A DNA stretch of 64,000 nucleotides from Bacteroidota bacterium (GTDB taxonomy: Bacteria; Bacteroidota; Bacteroidia; Chitinophagales; Saprospiraceae): positions 1-64,000 of the forward strand of contig JAFMBH010000001.1 in assembly GCA_017858735.1 (NCBI GenBank), in the 5' to 3' direction. The first letter of the stretch is position 1; each line of letters opens with the position of its first letter. This document shows positions 27,346 through 35,471 of the stretch, in pieces. The notes beneath the pieces were generated by a model that was not told where the DNA came from, did no database searches, and saw only the letters and a list, made by a program, of their open reading frames with translations. Both the position numbers and the translations under genes were made by a program.

Positions 27346-29016
27346 ATGAAGAAGCATTTTAATGTAAAGTTTAATAAAACTTATAGAGTCAGAAAAGTAA
27401 TGGGTTATACCATTGGCTTCCTTTTTTCATATTATCGATTAAAATTTATTTCTTTCTTTTTTGGAATGGCATATTATCAGAGAAATTTGAATACGTTGCT
27501 TTATCAAAAAGGAGATCAACTAAAACATCTATTTTCTAATCTTGAAGGCTTATTTATAAAAGCTGGTCAATTTCTTTCTATTGCAGGATTTTTCTTGCCA
27601 GAATCGTTTAAAAAGCAATTAGAAGGTTTACAAGATGCAGCAACACCAAAAGATTTTTCTCAAATACAATCATCTCTATTATCTCATTACGCCGTTCCCC
27701 TTTCAGATATTTTTACAAAAATTGAGGAAACTCCCATGGCGGTTGCCTCAATTGGTCAGGTCCATAAAGCTTGGTTAATAGATGGAACGCCTGTAGTTTT
27801 GAAAATTCAACATGAACATATTGAAAGAATTGCAGAAATTGATTTGGCCATAATAAGAAATTTAACTTATTGGATAGGTCGGTTTTTTACATTGGAAGGC
27901 TTAGATTATGCCTATAAACAAATAGAAGCTCTTATCTTACAGGAAATTGATTTCGAAGAAGAAGCTAATTCACTTATTTCTATTTCTTCTTCACTGTCTG
28001 ATGAAAATTTTTGGTCTTTTCCAACTGTTTTTGAATCCTTGTCAGGTAGAAAAGTTTTGGCAATGAGTTGGATGGATGGAAACAAAATTACCGACAAAGA
28101 ATTTCTCTCTTTAAATAACATTGATCCTAAAATTATCGTCGATAGACTGTGGAATGGATTTTGCCGAATGATTTTTGATAATGGATTCTATCATGCAGAT
28201 CCTCATCCCGGAAATATTCTGGTTGATAAGACAGGTAATATTTGTTTGCTCGATTATGGCGCAGTAAGTACCTTATCTCCATTATTTAAAAAGGAAATTC
28301 CTGGATTAATTATTGCTTTTTCTACCTTAGACGCACAAAAATTATCAAAACAACTCATTACCCTGGGATTTATCAATGATTCTCCCACTGCCGAATCTCT
28401 GGCTATAGATTTGGCAAAGGCATTAAATCAGTTTTTAGAAAATGATATCGACCAGTTATTTAACCCGGAGGGTGCAATGAATCCAGCGTTCTGGAATAAT
28501 CCTGTAAGTCATATCATGTTAAATACCAGTTTAAAAGATTTGTCAGCGTCATTTAGAATTCCAAAAGATTATATTTTGTTAGGTAGAACATTCTCCTTGT
28601 TATTAGGTGTTTCTTTAGTCCTTCGTCCCGGTGAAAATCCACTTAAATATCTTTCGCCAATAGTTAAGAAGTATCTTAATGAAACTAACCAATCTCAATG
28701 GTTTAAAGAGGCCGGCATTATTGGCAGGAATATAATAAGTTTACCCAAGTTGATCAGAGATACAGTAGTACAATTTCAAACGGGTAACAGTAGTTTAAAA
28801 ACTCCTGATATTTGGAGAAGTGCCAAACTACTTTACTTGTTGGGTCAACAGTTTGCGTTAATTATTCTGACTTTTAGCCTAATTTACATAGCGAGGAAAG
28901 ATTACAATGGTATTTGGGGATACAATATTTCTTCGCTGTTTTTCATACTTGGTTTTCTCTCCCTTCTAACTTTATTGCTTAGGTTCAAAAAAGGAGATAA
29001 TTTATTTAGGCAATAG
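27346..29016 (+). CDS. ABC1/UbiB-family atypical kinase (AarF-like)
   Basis: 556 residues from ATG 27346 (an in-frame GTG lies one codon upstream). The family motifs are in order: KAGQFLS near residue 70, TPMAVASIGQVHKAWL, VVLKIQHEH, QEIDFEEEAN, FYHADPHPGNILV near residue 285 and CLLDYGAVS. Two hydrophobic helices at the C-terminus (about 500-545) would anchor it in the membrane, as in UbiB. UbiB/ADCK proteins support quinone synthesis through an ATPase-like activity. No quinone genes are adjacent, so the role is by family only. Confidence 0.92.
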   Translation: MKKHFNVKFNKTYRVRKVMGYTIGFLFSYYRLKFISFFFGMAYYQRNLNTLLYQKGDQLKHLFSNLEGLFIKAGQFLSIAGFFLPESFKKQLEGLQDAATPKDFSQIQSSLLSHYAVPLSDIFTKIEETPMAVASIGQVHKAWLIDGTPVVLKIQHEHIERIAEIDLAIIRNLTYWIGRFFTLEGLDYAYKQIEALILQEIDFEEEANSLISISSSLSDENFWSFPTVFESLSGRKVLAMSWMDGNKITDKEFLSLNNIDPKIIVDRLWNGFCRMIFDNGFYHADPHPGNILVDKTGNICLLDYGAVSTLSPLFKKEIPGLIIAFSTLDAQKLSKQLITLGFINDSPTAESLAIDLAKALNQFLENDIDQLFNPEGAMNPAFWNNPVSHIMLNTSLKDLSASFRIPKDYILLGRTFSLLLGVSLVLRPGENPLKYLSPIVKKYLNETNQSQWFKEAGIIGRNIISLPKLIRDTVVQFQTGNSSLKTPDIWRSAKLLYLLGQQFALIILTFSLIYIARKDYNGIWGYNISSLFFILGFLSLLTLLLRFKKGDNLFRQ

Positions 29017-29023
29017 TCTGCTT

Positions 29024-29374
29024 TTACTTTAACAAAGAAAGGCTGTCTTCCAGTATGTTAGCCTTTATTTTATGGTGAGAGGTGGTAAAAGCAACCTGAC
29101 CGTCATGGACTAATATCAGTTGTGGCGATTGATGATGAACATTGAGCTTTGAAGCTACTGCATTTGAAATAGACCGATATTTTAATAGATCTAAGTAGTA
29201 AAATTTGAGCGGTTTATCTGTGTTTTTGAAAGAAATTTCTACATTTTCTTTAGCTTGAGCACTAATTCCACAGGTAGTTGAATGCTTAAAAATATATACT
29301 GGAATGGAGTTCGATAAAGCTATAATTTCATCTATTTGGTTTTCCTCCGTTAAGTTTGTCCATTCTTTGTTCAT
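29024..29374 (-). CDS. ytxJ: Bacilliredoxin YtxJ (monothiol, thioredoxin-like)
   Basis: 116 residues from ATG 29374; seven upstream in-frame residues are probably not translated. The family signature is KHSTTCGISAQA, with the single active cysteine Cys35, followed by FYYLDLLKYRSISNAVA and a cis-Pro segment HHQSPQLILVHDG. YtxJ (DUF2847) proteins remove bacillithiol from S-bacillithiolated proteins, which implies that this organism makes bacillithiol. The gene is divergent from ybaK and converges on the UbiB-like gene. Confidence 0.9.
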   Translation of the reverse strand: MNKEWTNLTEENQIDEIIALSNSIPVYIFKHSTTCGISAQAKENVEISFKNTDKPLKFYYLDLLKYRSISNAVASKLNVHHQSPQLILVHDGQVAFTTSHHKIKANILEDSLSLLK

Positions 29375-29434
29375 CTTTTTTATAATTTTCAACACACTTA
29401 TTTATCATCTTGTTTAAGATTACAATACTATTTT

Positions 29435-29902
29435 ATGAAAACAAATGCTGTAAGGTTGCTGGATGTTAAAAAAATCCCGTATGAAATGGTTAATTATAAG
29501 ATAAACAAGGATAATTATGATGCCGAACAAATTGCTTTAGACAATAACATTCCAGAAAACCTATTATATAAAACACTAATATGTATGGGTATGGATAAAG
29601 AAATAATAGTAGCAGTTTTACCAGCAAATGAACAATTATCAATAAAAAAGTTAGAAAAAGTTGCGGGAATTAAACAAATAGATCTTCTTCCGACGGAAGA
29701 GTTAATGGTTAAAACAGGTTATATGAGAGGTGGGTGCTCACCCATAGCGATGAAGAAGAAATTCCCTGTTTATATTCATTCTTCCACACATACAAACATT
29801 ATCGTTTGGATTAATGCGGGCAAAAAGGGTATTTTACTAAAGATGCTACTCGATGATATTATTTTGATAACCGAGGGGCAATTAGCAGATATTTCAAGAT
29901 AA
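29435..29902 (+). CDS. ybaK: Cys-tRNA(Pro)/Cys-tRNA(Cys) deacylase YbaK
   Basis: 155 residues. It has the YbaK/EbsC fold: KTNAVRLLDVKKIPYEMVNY at the start, YKTLICMG with the conserved lysine-rich strand, KLEKVAGIKQIDLLP and TGYMRGGCSPIAMKKKFPVYI, where GGCSP is typical of YbaK. The enzyme hydrolyses Cys wrongly attached to tRNA-Pro by prolyl-tRNA synthetase. A stand-alone gene. Confidence 0.94.
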   Translation: MKTNAVRLLDVKKIPYEMVNYKINKDNYDAEQIALDNNIPENLLYKTLICMGMDKEIIVAVLPANEQLSIKKLEKVAGIKQIDLLPTEELMVKTGYMRGGCSPIAMKKKFPVYIHSSTHTNIIVWINAGKKGILLKMLLDDIILITEGQLADISR

Positions 29903-29914
29903 AAAATGATTAAA

Positions 29915-30787
29915 TTATTCTTCTTTAGGTTGTTTTCTTGGTCTCATTAAACCTTCCTGTGCTACGGAGGCGACAAGTTTTCCATCTCTGGTGAAAATAT
30001 TTCCTCTGGTAAATCCTCTAGAATTTGAGGCACTTGGACTATCAATGGCATAAAGTAACCAATCATCCATCCTAAAGGGTCTATGAAACCACATGGCATG
30101 GTCTAAGCTGGCGAGCTGCAATTTGGGAATACTTCCTTCTTTACCGTGGGGTAATAGTGCTGAGGTCAAAAGGTTATAATCTGAGGCGTATGCTAATACT
30201 AATGGATGAAATTTTGGATTTTCGGGCATTTCACCGATAGATTTCATCCAAATATGACGAAACGGATCTCTTTTTTCAGGTACAGCGGGATTGTATAATT
30301 CCACCGGTCTAAATTCAATAGGCCTGTCAAGATTAAGGAAGTCGTACATATTTTGAGGTAAAAATTCTCCGAAATGCTTGGCTAAATCCTTCCAGCTTAC
30401 TAATTGTTCAGGTTCCTGAACCTTGGGCATAGCTATTTGGTGATCAAATCCAATTTCATCTGATTGGAAAGATGCGGACATTAAAAAAATCTCACGACCT
30501 TGCTGAATAGCTTTTACTCTTCTTGTAGTAAAACTTCCGCCATCCCTAATTCTATCCACCTGAAATATGATAGGAATATCTAGATTGCCAGGAAGAATAA
30601 AATAAGAGTGTAAAGAATGCACATGCCTTTCTTCCTGAACGGTATTTATAGCGGCACTTAGTGCTTGCGCCAGGACCTGGCCACCAAAAACATTGGCACT
30701 TCCAACCGTTTTGGAATATCCTCTAAACAAATTCTCTTCAATTTGCTCTAAATTTAATAAATCAAGTAATTCACTTATTTCTTTCAT
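29915..30787 (-). CDS. tesB: Acyl-CoA thioesterase II (TesB-like)
   Basis: 290 residues forming a double hotdog fold. The N-terminal half has LFRGYSKTVGSANVFGGQVLAQAL and HSLHSYFILPGN; the C-terminal half has YASDYNLLTSALLPHG with the catalytic Asp, then LDHAMWFHRPFRMDDWLLY and GFTRGNIFTRDGKLVASVAQEGL. The enzyme hydrolyses acyl-CoA thioesters. It starts 1 bp after the aldolase gene, so the two are probably co-transcribed even though their pathways differ. Confidence 0.94.
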   Translation of the reverse strand: MKEISELLDLLNLEQIEENLFRGYSKTVGSANVFGGQVLAQALSAAINTVQEERHVHSLHSYFILPGNLDIPIIFQVDRIRDGGSFTTRRVKAIQQGREIFLMSASFQSDEIGFDHQIAMPKVQEPEQLVSWKDLAKHFGEFLPQNMYDFLNLDRPIEFRPVELYNPAVPEKRDPFRHIWMKSIGEMPENPKFHPLVLAYASDYNLLTSALLPHGKEGSIPKLQLASLDHAMWFHRPFRMDDWLLYAIDSPSASNSRGFTRGNIFTRDGKLVASVAQEGLMRPRKQPKEE

Positions 30788-30788
30788 A

Positions 30789-31439
30789 TTAATAGGATAA
30801 TACTTGTTTTACTTTTAAGCTAAGTTTTGAAAAATCTTCTGCTGTTTTTAATTCTCCGGCAAATAACTGGGAGCCCATACCAAGAAAATTTGCCCCAGCT
30901 TTTAACCAGGATTGAATACTTTCCTGCGTTGGTTCTACGCCCCCTGTAACCATTACTTTAATGTTGGGCAAAGGTCCTTTAATGGCTTTTACAAACCCAG
31001 GTCCTAATACATTGCCTGGAAATAATTTAACCACGGTAGCCCCGGCTTGTTTAGCATGCCATATTTCATTGAGTGTTGCTGCAGCAGGTAACCAGGGAAT
31101 TTTATGTTCTCTGCAAACTTCACCTACCTCTAAGGAGGTAATAGGCTGAACTATAAAGTCAGTACCCATATCTATGTAATCTTTGGCTTCTTCGGCAGTA
31201 AAAATGGTACCAATACCCAATGCCATTTCCGGACAATTTTCATTGACAAAATCTCTCAACGCAGAAAAAACGGTAGGAGCTTCAACGCCACGATTGGTAA
31301 ATTCAAATACTCTCATTCCACCATCGTAACAAGCTTTTACAATTTTTTTTGAATAATCAACATCTGGATTAAAAAAGACAGGTGCAATTTTAGTTTGTTC
31401 CAATAAAATTAAGACTTGCGCTGCGTTCATTGAGGTCAT
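30789..31439 (-). CDS. eda: KDPG/KHG aldolase
   Basis: 216 residues, the usual length. The class I aldolase residues are present: Glu46 in VFEFTNRG and the Schiff-base lysine Lys138 in VVKLFPGN. IGTIFTAEEA, VQPITS and MVTGGVEPT are also conserved. The enzyme splits 2-keto-3-deoxy-6-phosphogluconate or 4-hydroxy-2-oxoglutarate. No edd or sugar-acid kinase is nearby, so the physiological substrate is open. Met4 is an alternative start. tesB is 1 bp downstream. Confidence 0.93.
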   Translation of the reverse strand: MTSMNAAQVLILLEQTKIAPVFFNPDVDYSKKIVKACYDGGMRVFEFTNRGVEAPTVFSALRDFVNENCPEMALGIGTIFTAEEAKDYIDMGTDFIVQPITSLEVGEVCREHKIPWLPAAATLNEIWHAKQAGATVVKLFPGNVLGPGFVKAIKGPLPNIKVMVTGGVEPTQESIQSWLKAGANFLGMGSQLFAGELKTAEDFSKLSLKVKQVLSY

Positions 31440-31560
31440 TGATTTTGTTTTTGTACTTTTTGGTGCAAAATAGGCATTTTAATATATATTGTAAGCAATA
31501 AATTGCTAATTTGCACTCAATTCGTTCAATTGCTTAATGATATGTTTCAAATGTATCCCC

Positions 31561-32862
31561 ATGAAAATTAATATTACTCTTGTTTTTGGTTTAATAGCTA
31601 TTTTTTTTAATTCCTGTGCTGTAATGACTTCAATGGGCTTGAACAATAAAGCTTCTTGGGAAAAACCTGTGTCTAATGGAATATCACCGGAAGAAGCTTT
31701 ATGGAAAAAGGTTCAATCTTTAAACACCGAAGAGGCTTACGTAGATTATTTAAGTAAGTTTCCTTACGGTAAATATAAATATGATGCCAGGCTTCAGTTA
31801 CAATTGGTGGACACAGAAGCTGCTTGGGAAAAGGCAAAGACAGTCAATTCCGAAGAGGCTTATATGGTTTTTATGAGAGATTATGCGGGATCGAAGTATA
31901 ATTCACAGGCTTTTGCTAACCTAACTAAAATTAGACAAGAAGATTCCTGGAATCGAACAAAAATGTTTAATACGGCAGAGGCTTATGATGATTTTATCTC
32001 ACGTTTTCCACTTTCTGAATATATACAGCAAGCAAAATCAAGCTATGCCAGTGCCCAGAGTGAGGCCGAATGGAACAGGATTAAAGATTTTAATTATGTA
32101 AAGGTTTTTGAAAATTATGTAAAGTCTTTTCCCAATAGTGTATACAAAGATCAGGCAACTGCAAAAATTCAGGGATTAAATAGTAATGCACCTTCTTTAA
32201 ATTTAATGGCTTCTAAAGCGCCAGTTTCTCCTTCTGAAATTTCCAGGGTTCAAAAGAATATGAGTAGGCAAATGGAACCTCAAAAGGTAGAAAAACCTGA
32301 AAAGAAAGACGTAGGTGCCGATAAATGGTTTCAAGCCAATGCATTAAATACCATTGAAGCCTATCAGGATTTTTTAAAAGAGTACCCTAAACATAAGTTT
32401 TCTCCTTTGGCGAAAAAGGAATTAGCTTTGTTTGATGAACAAACCTGGATGAGGGCCAAATCGACAAATACTAATGAAGCTTATGAAAATTATCAAAAGC
32501 TTTTTCCTACAGGCAGATATTTTAAAGATGCAAAAAAGAAAATCTTAGATCAAGAAGTGGCAACCATTCTTGCAGGTGATTATAACGCTTTACCTGCTAT
32601 GAATAAAAGTGAGTCTCTCCTAGGTTCTAAACTAAATGAAATCACTATAAAAAATATTACAGGATTTACCCTGACCATTATTTATAGTGGTCCCGTTAGT
32701 GAAAAAATTGAAGTTAAAGATGGGAGTATGTATGTCGTTAAATTACCAAATGGTCAATACAATATAACGGCTACTTTAACTTCCGATTTGATTGGTTCAT
32801 TTGTAGGTAAGGAAAATTTGACCGGTGGAAAATATGAAACCAAATTTTTCCTTGGTTATTAA
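31561..32862 (+). CDS. Lipoprotein with six TPR-like helical repeats
   Basis: 433 residues from ATG 31561, chosen because the lipoprotein signal starts there (lipobox FNSC, Cys near residue 19); the frame opens at 31537. Six units of about 38-42 residues follow the pattern W-x-x-x-x-x-x-N-T-x-E-A-Y-x-x-F-x-x-x-F-P-x-x-x-Y: four between residues 45 and 215 and two between 260 and 345, separated by a polar linker (KVEKPEKKDVG). A small C-terminal beta domain (ITIKNITGFTLTIIYSG...) ends the protein. TPR-like repeats usually bind proteins; a role in an envelope complex is inferred only. Confidence 0.8.
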   Translation: MKINITLVFGLIAIFFNSCAVMTSMGLNNKASWEKPVSNGISPEEALWKKVQSLNTEEAYVDYLSKFPYGKYKYDARLQLQLVDTEAAWEKAKTVNSEEAYMVFMRDYAGSKYNSQAFANLTKIRQEDSWNRTKMFNTAEAYDDFISRFPLSEYIQQAKSSYASAQSEAEWNRIKDFNYVKVFENYVKSFPNSVYKDQATAKIQGLNSNAPSLNLMASKAPVSPSEISRVQKNMSRQMEPQKVEKPEKKDVGADKWFQANALNTIEAYQDFLKEYPKHKFSPLAKKELALFDEQTWMRAKSTNTNEAYENYQKLFPTGRYFKDAKKKILDQEVATILAGDYNALPAMNKSESLLGSKLNEITIKNITGFTLTIIYSGPVSEKIEVKDGSMYVVKLPNGQYNITATLTSDLIGSFVGKENLTGGKYETKFFLGY

Positions 32863-32866
32863 TTCC

Positions 32867-33367
32867 TTACTCGACAGACCTTTTACTAATCAATCTTTGC
32901 TTTGCGTAATACGTGTCATCTTCAACCTGGTCACCGTCCCAATCCATCAGACTAGTCATAAAGATTTGTCCGTTATTGATATCTATTTTATATTCAAGGG
33001 TTTGATCGGATTGAGTTAGTGTTAAGGTATCTCCATTTATTTTCCAAATACCAAAATATTCACTAATAAGTGAATTATCCCTGCCTCTAAAAGTTTGATG
33101 ATACTTTTTGTCTTTATCAAAAAACATCCTGAATGGTTTAACCTGAAATTGGTTTTCCCATGTTTCTTCTCTTGCTTCAAATAAAGAATCTTTTCCAACA
33201 GATTGATACGATTCAATTTTGACACTCATATACGTTATTTGCCAAGTACCAGGTATTTGTTCACTTAAAACTTGGGCATTTTGTTGATTCTTTTCTTCTG
33301 CGCTTGGTCCACAACCTAAAAGGGTTAATAATGTCAAGGAGTAAAAGGAGTTTAGAATTAATTTCAT
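32867..33367 (-). CDS. Hypothetical lipoprotein, lipocalin-like
   Basis: 166 residues. The lipobox LLGC places the lipidated cysteine near residue 19. The body reads like a small lipocalin-type beta barrel: IPGTWQITYM near the start, FFDKDKKYHQTF, YFGIWKINGDTLTLT and YKIDINNGQIFM. This G-x-W and ITGDTLTL-like pattern is common in Bacteroidota lipocalin-like proteins of unknown role. It converges on the TPR-like lipoprotein gene with a 4 bp gap. Confidence 0.7.
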   Translation of the reverse strand: MKLILNSFYSLTLLTLLGCGPSAEEKNQQNAQVLSEQIPGTWQITYMSVKIESYQSVGKDSLFEAREETWENQFQVKPFRMFFDKDKKYHQTFRGRDNSLISEYFGIWKINGDTLTLTQSDQTLEYKIDINNGQIFMTSLMDWDGDQVEDDTYYAKQRLISKRSVE

Positions 33368-33493
33368 CTGATTTGTCTATTTTGGTGTAAAAATACTAAT
33401 TATGTTGAAATAGGTCTGAAAACAATTTTTCAATTTTAAATTTACTTTTAAAACATTTCTGTACGTGTATTGGTTAGTATTTCATCAAAATCA

Positions 33494-33501
33494 TTACTTT
33501 G
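33494..33501 (+). promoter_or_regulatory. Putative promoter element for the GNAT/FemAB-like gene
   Basis: TTACTTTG is close to TAnnTTTG, with a TTG at 33470-33472 about 21 bases upstream. It overlaps a possible TTG start at 33499 and therefore favours the ATG at 33562. Confidence 0.35.
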
Positions 33502-33561
33502 AGTATTTACAAAAGTTTTCTTAATTGTGATAGCTTGAATTTTTTCGATCTATTAAAACCA

Positions 33562-34710
33562 ATGGCAGGAACAGCCCAAAATAGTTTGTTTTCTTTCAGT
33601 TTTACTACTTTTGAGGACCTCAATGAGGTTGCATTAAAATGGTCGCTAATGGATGCAAATGAAAGATTTAATCCATGGCTATCTTTTGACTTTCACAAAA
33701 ACATGTTAACGGCCATGCCGGAAAATGTAAAAGTAATATATGGTTGCTACTCATTTGGTAATGAAGTGAAGGGATTTTTTCCAATTTATTTTTTTGATTT
33801 TTCTTTAGATAAAAGTATTAGGGAAAAAAATCCGGTTAAAAGAATTCTTGGCAAATTAATTAAGGCAAAAATCTTGTTAATGGGTCAAATATTTTCAACA
33901 GGAACTAACTATCCATTTAGCGAATATTTAAGAGATCAACATTTTCAAATTGAACTACATCATTTTCTTCAAGGTGTAGCGTCCAGGTATAAGGCAAAAG
34001 CGATACTTTGGAAAGATTTTTTCACTGTTTGTGGTGCCTTGGAACAGAATGGTTATTTTTCCTTTAAGTATCAGCCTGCAATGATCATGAATATAGATAA
34101 ACATTGGGAAACCATGCATCATTATGAACTAGCTCTATCGTCTAAGTATAGGATTAGATTATCAAGAGCCAGAAATAAAATGAAAGATATTAGCTGGAAA
34201 ACCTTGACCAAAGAAGAAATAACACATTCACAAGCAGTTTTACATAAATTATATATAGGAATTTTATCTGAAGCTACTTTTAAAATGGCAACGGTCCCGC
34301 AGTCCTATTTTTCAAGTATGAAAGAAGCTTTTAAAGAAAAGTATAATGTAACTGCGGGTTATTTAGATGGAAAGTTAGTTTGTTTTTATTCCACTTTAAT
34401 TAATGGAGAAACGCTGGAAGCAAATTTGGCAGGATTTGAAGAAGAAACTAATCTCAAAATGCAATTATATCTGAATATGTTATTTTTAATGGTTGAAAAT
34501 GCCATTAAATTAAAAGTTAGGAAATTAAACTTTTACCGTACTGCCATGGAAATTAAGAGTTCAGTAGGAGCAGTTGGAAAGGACACAATAGTCTATATAA
34601 AACCAACGTCTAAATGGTTGGCGCCTCTATTTCCAATACTTATACCTTGGTTTTCACCTATAATCCTTGTTTGGAAAGCTCGTTCTCCTTTCAAAGCCAC
34701 ATATTCATGA
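33562..34710 (+). CDS. GNAT/FemAB-like acyltransferase-fold protein
   Basis: 382 residues from ATG 33562. A TTG at 33499 would add 21 residues but lies on a promoter-like element. The C-terminal half shows an acetyltransferase-type pattern as in peptidoglycan-bridge FemAB or BioF2-like proteins: YKAKAILWKDFF, LSSKYRIRLSRARNKM, then VTAGYLDGKLVCFYSTLINGETLEANLAGF and LKVRKLNFYRTAMEIKSSVGA. The last segment resembles the GNAT strand-helix that positions acyl donors. The substrate is unknown. Its stop codon overlaps the start of the TauE-like gene (ATGA), so the two are translationally coupled. Confidence 0.65.
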   Translation: MAGTAQNSLFSFSFTTFEDLNEVALKWSLMDANERFNPWLSFDFHKNMLTAMPENVKVIYGCYSFGNEVKGFFPIYFFDFSLDKSIREKNPVKRILGKLIKAKILLMGQIFSTGTNYPFSEYLRDQHFQIELHHFLQGVASRYKAKAILWKDFFTVCGALEQNGYFSFKYQPAMIMNIDKHWETMHHYELALSSKYRIRLSRARNKMKDISWKTLTKEEITHSQAVLHKLYIGILSEATFKMATVPQSYFSSMKEAFKEKYNVTAGYLDGKLVCFYSTLINGETLEANLAGFEEETNLKMQLYLNMLFLMVENAIKLKVRKLNFYRTAMEIKSSVGAVGKDTIVYIKPTSKWLAPLFPILIPWFSPIILVWKARSPFKATYS

Positions 34711-35471
34711 GTCTATTTTTTCCAAGTCTTTCTTTTTGGAGTTGGATAGGATTATTTAGTTCTGCTTATTTTATTGGTATGGCGAAAGGTGGAATAAAAG
34801 GTACTGCCTTATTGGCCATACCTATTATGGCCATTATTTTTGGTGGCAAAGTGTCGTCAGGCATAGTTTTACCGATGTTACTTTTTGCCGACTTATTTGC
34901 CGTTAGACATTATAAGGGACATACAGAATGGAAGACGTTGTGGAAATTGTTACCAATGGCATTATTAGGGATTATCCTGGGTCATTATCTTGGTATGTAT
35001 GTTTCCGATACCATTTTTAAATTATGTATGGCGGGCATTGTTTTGGGAAGTTTAACTTTAATGTTATTGCAAACCAAAGGATTTGTTAATGAAAAATGGG
35101 TTGGTCATCCTGTTTTCGCCTCTATTATTGGACTTTTAGGTGGTTTTAGTACGATGATAGGTAATGCTGCCGGACCTATTATGTCGGTATATTTATTAGG
35201 TCTTAAACTGCCCAAGTTCCTGTTTTTAGGCACGGGAGCCTGGTTTTACCTGACGGTTAATATTATGAAGTTACCATTTCATATATTTTCATGGAAAACT
35301 ATTAATTCAGAGAGTCTGATTTTGAATATATTGGGCATTCCCTTCCTGGTTTTTGGCTTTTTTTCCGGCACCTGGATAGTACAACATTTAGAAGAAAAGA
35401 CATTTAGGAAACTAGTCATCTGGATGACTCTGTTGGCTGCTGCCAGACTACTGTTTGATGTCTGGTTTTAA
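34707..35471 (+). CDS. TauE/SafE-family (TSUP) membrane permease
   Basis: 254 residues from ATG 34707, chosen because it overlaps the upstream stop as ATGA and begins just before the first membrane helix; the longer frame from 34614 runs inside the upstream gene. About eight membrane segments are predicted. The two TSUP repeats show GMAKGGIKGTALLAIPIMAI near the start and GLLGGFSTMIGNAAGPIMSVYLL in the middle. TSUP proteins export sulfite, sulfoacetate or other anions; substrate unknown. Its 3-prime end overlaps the converging ggt gene by 24 bp. Confidence 0.9.
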   Translation: MSLFFPSLSFWSWIGLFSSAYFIGMAKGGIKGTALLAIPIMAIIFGGKVSSGIVLPMLLFADLFAVRHYKGHTEWKTLWKLLPMALLGIILGHYLGMYVSDTIFKLCMAGIVLGSLTLMLLQTKGFVNEKWVGHPVFASIIGLLGGFSTMIGNAAGPIMSVYLLGLKLPKFLFLGTGAWFYLTVNIMKLPFHIFSWKTINSESLILNILGIPFLVFGFFSGTWIVQHLEEKTFRKLVIWMTLLAAARLLFDVWF

